DNA from: Arenimonas soli
GTDB taxonomy: Bacteria; Pseudomonadota; Gammaproteobacteria; Xanthomonadales; Xanthomonadaceae
Direction of reading: 5' to 3'
Assembly: GCF_014643775.1 (NCBI RefSeq)
Contig: NZ_BMKC01000001.1
Span: forward strand, 1,302,001-1,366,000
Length of the DNA stretch: 64,000 bases
Made by a program: the position numbers and the translations under genes. The notes under the pieces are model-generated. The model had not been told where the DNA came from, ran no database searches, and worked only from the letters and a program-made list of their open reading frames with translations. This document shows positions 60,249-64,000 of this stretch, piece after piece; position 1 is the stretch's first letter; each line of letters opens with the position of its first letter.

Positions 60249-61394
60249 TCAGCCGCCGCGGTATTCGCGCGGGATGCGGCCGTTGAGACCGACCAGGATT
60301 TCGTAGGGGATCGTGCCAGCGGCCAGGGCCACGTCTTCGCAGCGGATGGCCTGGTCGCCCTGGCGACCGATAAGCACGACCTCGTCTTCGTTGTAGGCGG
60401 TGCCGTCGGGGCCGATGTCGACCATGAACTGGTCCATGCAGATGCGCCCGACGATGGCATGGCGCTGGCCGCGCACCAGCACCTGCCCGCGCGAGGACAA
60501 CGCCCGCGGGAAACCGTCGCCGTAACCGATCGGCACCGTCACCACGCGGGTGTCGGTCGCCGGCGCCCAGGTGGCGCCGTAGCTGACCGGGTCGCCGGCC
60601 GGCACCACCTTGAAGTACACGACCTGGGACAGCAGCGACATCGCCGGCCGCAGCTCCACCGTGGGCCGGGAGGCGGCGTCGGGCAGCACGCCGAACAGCG
60701 CGATGCCGGGCCGGACCATGTCCAGGTGGGTTCCCGGGAAATGCAGCACCCCGCCGGAGTTGGCCAGGTGGCGCAGCGGCATCGGCGCGCCGACCCGTTC
60801 GAAGTGGGCGCAGGCGTCGAGGAAACGTTCAAGCTGGCGCGCCGTCACCGGCGAGTCCGGGTCGTCGGCGCAGGCCAGGTGCGAATAGATGCCCTTGATG
60901 TCGCACCAGCGCGAGGCCAGTGCCGCTTCGATGAAGGGCCCGGCGTGGTAGCTGTGCACGCCGATGCGTTCCATGCCGGTGTCGATCTTCAGGTGCACCG
61001 TGGCGCGCCGGCCCAGCGACCCGGCCGCGGCCTCGACCTGGCGCAGCTTGTCGATCGACGATACCGTGACCTCCAGGTCGTTGGCGATCACCTCGGCCGC
61101 CTGGTGGCCGAAGATGCCGCCCATCACCAGGATCGGCAGCCGTACCCCCGCGCGCCGCAGCGCGATACCCTCCTCCAGGAAGGCCACGCCCAGCTGCCCG
61201 GCCCCCTGTGCCTGCAGGTGCAGTCCCACGCGGGCCAGGCCATGTCCGTAGGCATTGGCCTTGATGATGGGCATGACCGGCACGCCGGCGTGGGCGGCCA
61301 GGGCGCGCAGGTTGTGCGAGATCGCGTCCAGGTCCACGCGGATGCGCGTGGGCCGCTGGCCGAAGATGTCGTCGCGGTGGGTGGCGGGGTCCAT
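60249..61394 (-). CDS. alr: Alanine racemase
   Basis: Alr interconverts L- and D-alanine for peptidoglycan. The 381-residue PLP enzyme has the PLP Lys45 in IIKANAYGHG, the catalytic Tyr in PIGYGDGFPR and the C-terminal segment GRICMDQFMVDIG. It starts 25 bp after dnaB, the usual dnaB-alr pairing of gammaproteobacteria. Confidence 0.97.
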   Translation of the reverse strand: MDPATHRDDIFGQRPTRIRVDLDAISHNLRALAAHAGVPVMPIIKANAYGHGLARVGLHLQAQGAGQLGVAFLEEGIALRRAGVRLPILVMGGIFGHQAAEVIANDLEVTVSSIDKLRQVEAAAGSLGRRATVHLKIDTGMERIGVHSYHAGPFIEAALASRWCDIKGIYSHLACADDPDSPVTARQLERFLDACAHFERVGAPMPLRHLANSGGVLHFPGTHLDMVRPGIALFGVLPDAASRPTVELRPAMSLLSQVVYFKVVPAGDPVSYGATWAPATDTRVVTVPIGYGDGFPRALSSRGQVLVRGQRHAIVGRICMDQFMVDIGPDGTAYNEDEVVLIGRQGDQAIRCEDVALAAGTIPYEILVGLNGRIPREYRGG

Positions 61395-61419
61395 GCCGGG
61401 ATTCTAGCCCGGCGCCGGC

Positions 61420-62808
61420 TTATTCGAAGCTGCCGACGCCGTCCCGGGCCAGGTTGTCGAAGCGGGTGTATTCGCCGAAGAACTTGAGCTTGATGGTGCC
61501 GGTGGGGCCGGAACGCTGCTTGGCGATGATGACCTCGGCCAGGCCCTTGTCGCCCGAGTCCTTGTGGTAGTACTCGTCGCGGTAGATGAACATGATGATG
61601 TCGGCGTCCTGCTCGATGGCGCCTGATTCACGCAGGTCGGCCATGACCGGACGCTTGTCGGTGCGCGATTCCAGGCCGCGGTTGAGCTGGGACAGGGCCA
61701 CCACCGGCACGTTCAGTTCCTTGGCCAGGGCCTTGAGCGAGCGCGAGATCTCGGAGATCTCGTTGGTGCGGTTCTCGCCGGTGCCCGGCACCTGCATCAG
61801 CTGCAGGTAGTCGACGACGATCAGGCCCAGGTCGTGTTCGCGCTTGATGCGGCGGGCCTTGGAGCGCAGCACGTCGGGCGACAGCGCCGGGGTGTCGTCG
61901 ATGAAGACCTTCACCTCCGACAGCATCTTGATGGCCATGTTCACCCGCGACCAGTCCTCGTCCTCGAGCTGGCCGGTGCGCAGCCGGGTGGCGTTGATGC
62001 GGCCGATCGAGGAAATCAGGCGGAAGGCCAGCTGCGAGGACGACATTTCCATCGAATACACCGCCACCGCCTTCTTGGTCTTGAGCGCGGCGAATTCGGC
62101 GATGTTGAGCGCCAACGTGGTCTTGCCCATCGCCGGACGCGCCGCCAGGATGATCAGGTCGGAAGGCTGCAGGCCGGCGGTGAGTTCATCGAGGTCGGCG
62201 AAGCCGGTGGGCAGGCCGGTGACGTTGCCCTGGTTTTCGTAGCGTTCCTGCAGGACCTGGAAGGCGTCCTTCATGGCGTCGCGCAGGCTGACGAAATCGG
62301 CGCGGCCGCGGCGGCCCTGCTCGGCGATCTTGAACACCCGCATCTCGGCGGCCGACAGCACTTCCTGGCTGTCGCGGCCTTCGGGCTGGAAACCGTCGTT
62401 GACGATCTCGGTGCCGGCCTCGATCAGCTGCCGCAGCACGGCCTTCTCGCGCACGATCTCGGCGTAGGCACGGATGTTGGCCGCCGAGGGCGTGGTGCTG
62501 GCCAGTTCGATCAGGTAACCGGTGCCGCCGATCTGCTCGCTCAGCGAGTTCGATTCGAACCACTCGCCCAGGGTGACGGCGTCGAAGGGTTTGTTCTTTT
62601 CGCTCAGCTCGCGGATGGCGCGGTAGATGAGCCGGTGGTCGCGCCGGTAGAAATCGTGTTCGGTGAGGAAGTCGCCGACGCGGTCGAGCGAGTCGGGGGC
62701 GAGCATGAGCCCGCCCAGCACGGCCTGTTCGGCCTCGACCGACTGGGGCGGGAGGCGCAGGGCGTCGATCTTGGCGTCGGTGCGGAAGGATTCGGGACGT
62801 GCGGACAT
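61420..62808 (-). CDS. dnaB: Replicative DNA helicase DnaB
   Basis: DnaB is the hexameric 5'-3' helicase at the replication fork. The 462-residue protein has the N-terminal domain (about 15-120), a linker, and the RecA-like core with Walker A RPAMGKTTL (Lys229) and Walker B LIVVDYLQLM. No intein is present. It starts downstream of a 485-bp non-coding interval that contains a DnaA-box match. Confidence 0.98.
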   Translation of the reverse strand: MSARPESFRTDAKIDALRLPPQSVEAEQAVLGGLMLAPDSLDRVGDFLTEHDFYRRDHRLIYRAIRELSEKNKPFDAVTLGEWFESNSLSEQIGGTGYLIELASTTPSAANIRAYAEIVREKAVLRQLIEAGTEIVNDGFQPEGRDSQEVLSAAEMRVFKIAEQGRRGRADFVSLRDAMKDAFQVLQERYENQGNVTGLPTGFADLDELTAGLQPSDLIILAARPAMGKTTLALNIAEFAALKTKKAVAVYSMEMSSSQLAFRLISSIGRINATRLRTGQLEDEDWSRVNMAIKMLSEVKVFIDDTPALSPDVLRSKARRIKREHDLGLIVVDYLQLMQVPGTGENRTNEISEISRSLKALAKELNVPVVALSQLNRGLESRTDKRPVMADLRESGAIEQDADIIMFIYRDEYYHKDSGDKGLAEVIIAKQRSGPTGTIKLKFFGEYTRFDNLARDGVGSFE

Positions 62809-62901
62809 GTTCGCCTTGTTATTGGATGCGACGTGGCGGGGCCCTCTGGAGCCCGGTCGGTCATCCTAAGGCCCCGGCCCCGGGAGCGTTAGGCATAACC
62901 C

Positions 62902-62910
62902 TGTGCATAA
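62902..62910 (-). promoter_or_regulatory. DnaA-box match upstream of dnaB
   Basis: The minus strand reads TTATGCACA, an exact match to the relaxed DnaA consensus TTATNCACA, 94 bp before the dnaB start. It could couple dnaB expression to DnaA level; one box alone may be chance. Confidence 0.45.
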
Positions 62911-63033
62911 CCGGTGGGAATCTCAATACTCCCCGGCTGTCTCACCAGCCGAGACTGCCCGGTCGCCTGTATCAGTGGATTCAGTTCCGCCGCTTTCGGG
63001 CTTGATCTCCTGGCGGCCCCGATGTCCATTCAA

Positions 63034-63141
63034 GGAGGTAGCGTGCGTTCGCCCTGGCCGACCGTCGGAGACATGGATGTCGACGAGAAGCCCCCTGCAA
63101 TGCGTTCACGGTCGCGGTCAGGGCGAATGCACGCTGCCTCC
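63034..63141 (+). ncRNA. Candidate structured RNA with a 27-bp helix
   Basis: Bases 63034-63060 pair with 63115-63141 without a break; the only non-Watson-Crick pairs are three G-U wobbles when read as plus-strand RNA (they would be A-C mismatches on the minus strand). Five more pairs (63061-63065 with 63108-63112) continue after a two-base bulge. The apical part contains GACA-TGGA-TGTC, a small hairpin showing GGA in the loop. The RNA would be transcribed opposite to rplI and dnaB. I do not recognise it as 6S, SRP or RNase P RNA. An inverted-repeat relic is the main alternative. Confidence 0.5.
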
Positions 63142-63246
63142 ACCCGCGAAACAAGCGGGGGCGACACTTGGCCGAAGGCCAAGGCAAAAGATTCGCGCCA
63201 GGAGGCGCTCCTGCAAGGTCGGGGGCAAATCCGGGGCCCGGAAAGA

Positions 63247-63272
63247 CAACGGGCGCCCGAAGGCGCCCGTTG
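63247..63272 (-). terminator. Terminator of the rpsR-rplI transcript
   Basis: On the minus strand CAACGGGCGCC, a TTCG tetraloop and GGCGCCCGTTG, followed by TCTTTCC, form a rho-independent terminator 21 bp after the rplI stop codon. The stem is perfect over 11 bp. Confidence 0.92.
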
Positions 63273-63293
63273 CGAATTGCTTGCAGCCCGGAC

Positions 63294-63743
63294 TCAGGCT
63301 TCGGCTTCGACGACCACCTTGACGGTGGTGCCGACGTCGGCGTGCATGCGCACTTCGATGTCGAACTCGCCGGTGCGGCGCAGCGGGCCTTCGCCCAGCA
63401 CCACTTCGTTCTTTTCCAGCGGGAAGCCGGCAGCGGTGAAGGCCTCGGCGATTTCGCGCGGGCCGACCGAACCGAACAGCTTGCCTTCGGTCGAGGCGTT
63501 GGCGGCGATGGTCACCGTCGCGCCCTCGAGCTTGGCCTTGCGGGCTTCGGCGTCAGCCAGCTGGGCGTTGGCCTTGGCTTCGTACTCGGCGCGCTTGGCT
63601 TCGAACGCGGCCACGTTGTCGGCGGTCGCCGGCACGGCCTTGCCGTAGGGGATCAGGTAGTTGCGGCCGAAACCCGGCTTGACCTTGACCTTGTCGCCCA
63701 GGCCGCCGAGGTTGACGACCTTCTGCAGGAGGATCAGTTCCAT
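63294..63743 (-). CDS. rplI: 50S ribosomal protein L9
   Basis: L9 binds 23S rRNA near the L1 stalk. The 149-residue protein has the N-terminal domain [22 protein letters not shown] with the signature [13 protein letters not shown], a long connecting helix (about 45-75) and the C-terminal domain. It follows rpsR by 61 bp, the normal order, and ends at a strong terminator. Confidence 0.98.
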   Translation of the reverse strand: MELILLQKVVNLGGLGDKVKVKPGFGRNYLIPYGKAVPATADNVAAFEAKRAEYEAKANAQLADAEARKAKLEGATVTIAANASTEGKLFGSVGPREIAEAFTAAGFPLEKNEVVLGEGPLRRTGEFDIEVRMHADVGTTVKVVVEAEA

Positions 63744-63804
63744 TTTTTTAACTCCGTAACGTTAGCGGGGCACGCGGCCCCGCAACTAAGGCTGTCCGTC
63801 AGGA

Positions 63805-64000
63805 TCAGTTCTGGTGGTTGTCGGTGTACGGGATCAGGGCCAGCTCGCGGGCGCGCTTGATCGCCGTCTGCAGCTGGCGCTGGTACTTGGCCTTGGTGCC
63901 GGTGATGCGGCTGGGAACGATCTTGCCGTTCTCGGTCAGGTACTGGCGCAGGGTGTTGAGATCCTTGTAGTCGATCTCCTTGACACCTTCGGCGGTGAAC
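63805..64000 (-). CDS. rpsR: 30S ribosomal protein S18 (3' part; 5' end outside window)
   Basis: The last 64 residues of S18 are visible ([20 protein letters not shown] ... [13 protein letters not shown]), with the RNA-binding segment [20 protein letters not shown]. About 10 N-terminal residues lie beyond the right edge, judging from the usual length of about 75. It is upstream of rplI in the same transcript. Confidence 0.95.
   Translation of the reverse strand, partial: FTAEGVKEIDYKDLNTLRQYLTENGKIVPSRITGTKAKYQRQLQTAIKRARELALIPYTDNHQN

Larger units (their letters stand above)
62809..63293. other. 485-bp non-coding interval between rplI and dnaB
   Basis: No credible gene is present. It holds a DnaA-box match within a 12-bp-spaced GCATAACC direct repeat (62893-62912), a small hairpin CGGCTG/CAGCCG (62934-62951), the long 27-bp helix at 63034-63141, hairpins at 63143-63159 (CCCGC/GCGGG), 63167-63183 (CTTGGCC/GGCCAAG) and 63199-63213 (CAGGAG/CTCCTG), and the rplI terminator. 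The dnaB promoter must lie here, but no clear -35/-10 pair is evident. Confidence 0.85.

Noticed and set aside
63034-63141. Identification of the helix as 6S RNA
   Set aside because: A long stem with bulged apex is reminiscent, but the neighbours (not zapA or fau) and the primary sequence do not match 6S as I know it, so I left the RNA unnamed.
62903-63322. Short plus-strand open frames in the rplI-dnaB interval
   Set aside because: They have no ribosome site or codon bias typical of neighbouring genes, and they run through the hairpins and terminator.

Overview
The window is a continuous stretch of high-GC (about 70 percent by eye, not computed) gammaproteobacterial chromosome. Gene order dapB-carA-...-carB-greA-rpfE-like-recJ-...-prfB-lysS, the divergent fur/bamE (omlA) pair and the hrcA-grpE-dnaK-dnaJ block facing recN all point to the Xanthomonadales (Lysobacterales) or a close relative. 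The tmRNA tag (A)ANDDNYALAA fits a gammaproteobacterium. I see no insertion sequence, integrase, CRISPR array, rRNA or tRNA. Nearly every base is in a gene, and strong third-position GC bias creates many long antisense shadow frames, which are left out.

Layout. (1) 0.1-16.8 kb, minus strand: dapB, carA, an S9 peptidase and a small exported protein lying between carA and carB, carB, greA, an RpfE-type protein, recJ, a large exported VIT/VWA/DUF2135 protein lying between recJ and prfB, prfB with a classical programmed +1 frameshift, and lysS. (2) 16.9-20.1 kb, plus strand: a CHASE2 adenylate cyclase, an SH3b protein and an M48 metalloprotease in one operon. (3) 20.2-25.1 kb, minus strand: the hrcA-grpE-dnaK-dnaJ heat-shock block with a near-perfect sigma-32 promoter before dnaK. 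(4) 25.2-29.7 kb: recN, fur, bamE, rnfH, ratA, smpB and ssrA (tmRNA), with very tight convergent and divergent junctions. (5) 29.7-30.6 kb: msrB and a coiled-coil exported protein.

(6) 30.7-54.2 kb is a polyamine and beta-alanine catabolic region. One minus-strand operon (puuD-puuA-spuC-potFGHI-succinate-semialdehyde dehydrogenase) is divergent from a second puuA paralogue plus puuB. After an unrelated 5.4-kb interval come puuC and a PuuR-type regulator, divergent from bauA (beta-alanine:pyruvate aminotransferase), ald (alanine dehydrogenase) and mmsA. Together these encode uptake of putrescine-like polyamines, two parallel routes to GABA (gamma-glutamylation and direct transamination), oxidation to succinate, and a beta-alanine branch to acetyl-CoA in which Ald can regenerate the pyruvate amino acceptor. 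The interval at 42.5-47.9 kb holds a berberine-bridge-type oxidase, an ArsR-VOC-SRPBCC-SRPBCC operon with a clear promoter and operator, and a ferric-reductase-like membrane flavoprotein.

(7) 54.3-62.8 kb, minus strand: dnaB, alr, an iron-sulfur (6-4) photolyase, an SDR lacking its catalytic Tyr, a CPD photolyase, a wax ester synthase/DGAT-like acyltransferase and msrA. (8) 62.8-64.0 kb: a 485-bp non-coding interval with a 27-bp RNA-like helix and a DnaA box, then rplI and the 3' part of rpsR. The best candidates for something undescribed are this hairpin locus, the 2.6-kb insertion that splits carAB, the exported VIT protein carrying a TonB-receptor-like VTGS motif, and the light-repair cluster with the Tyr-less SDR.
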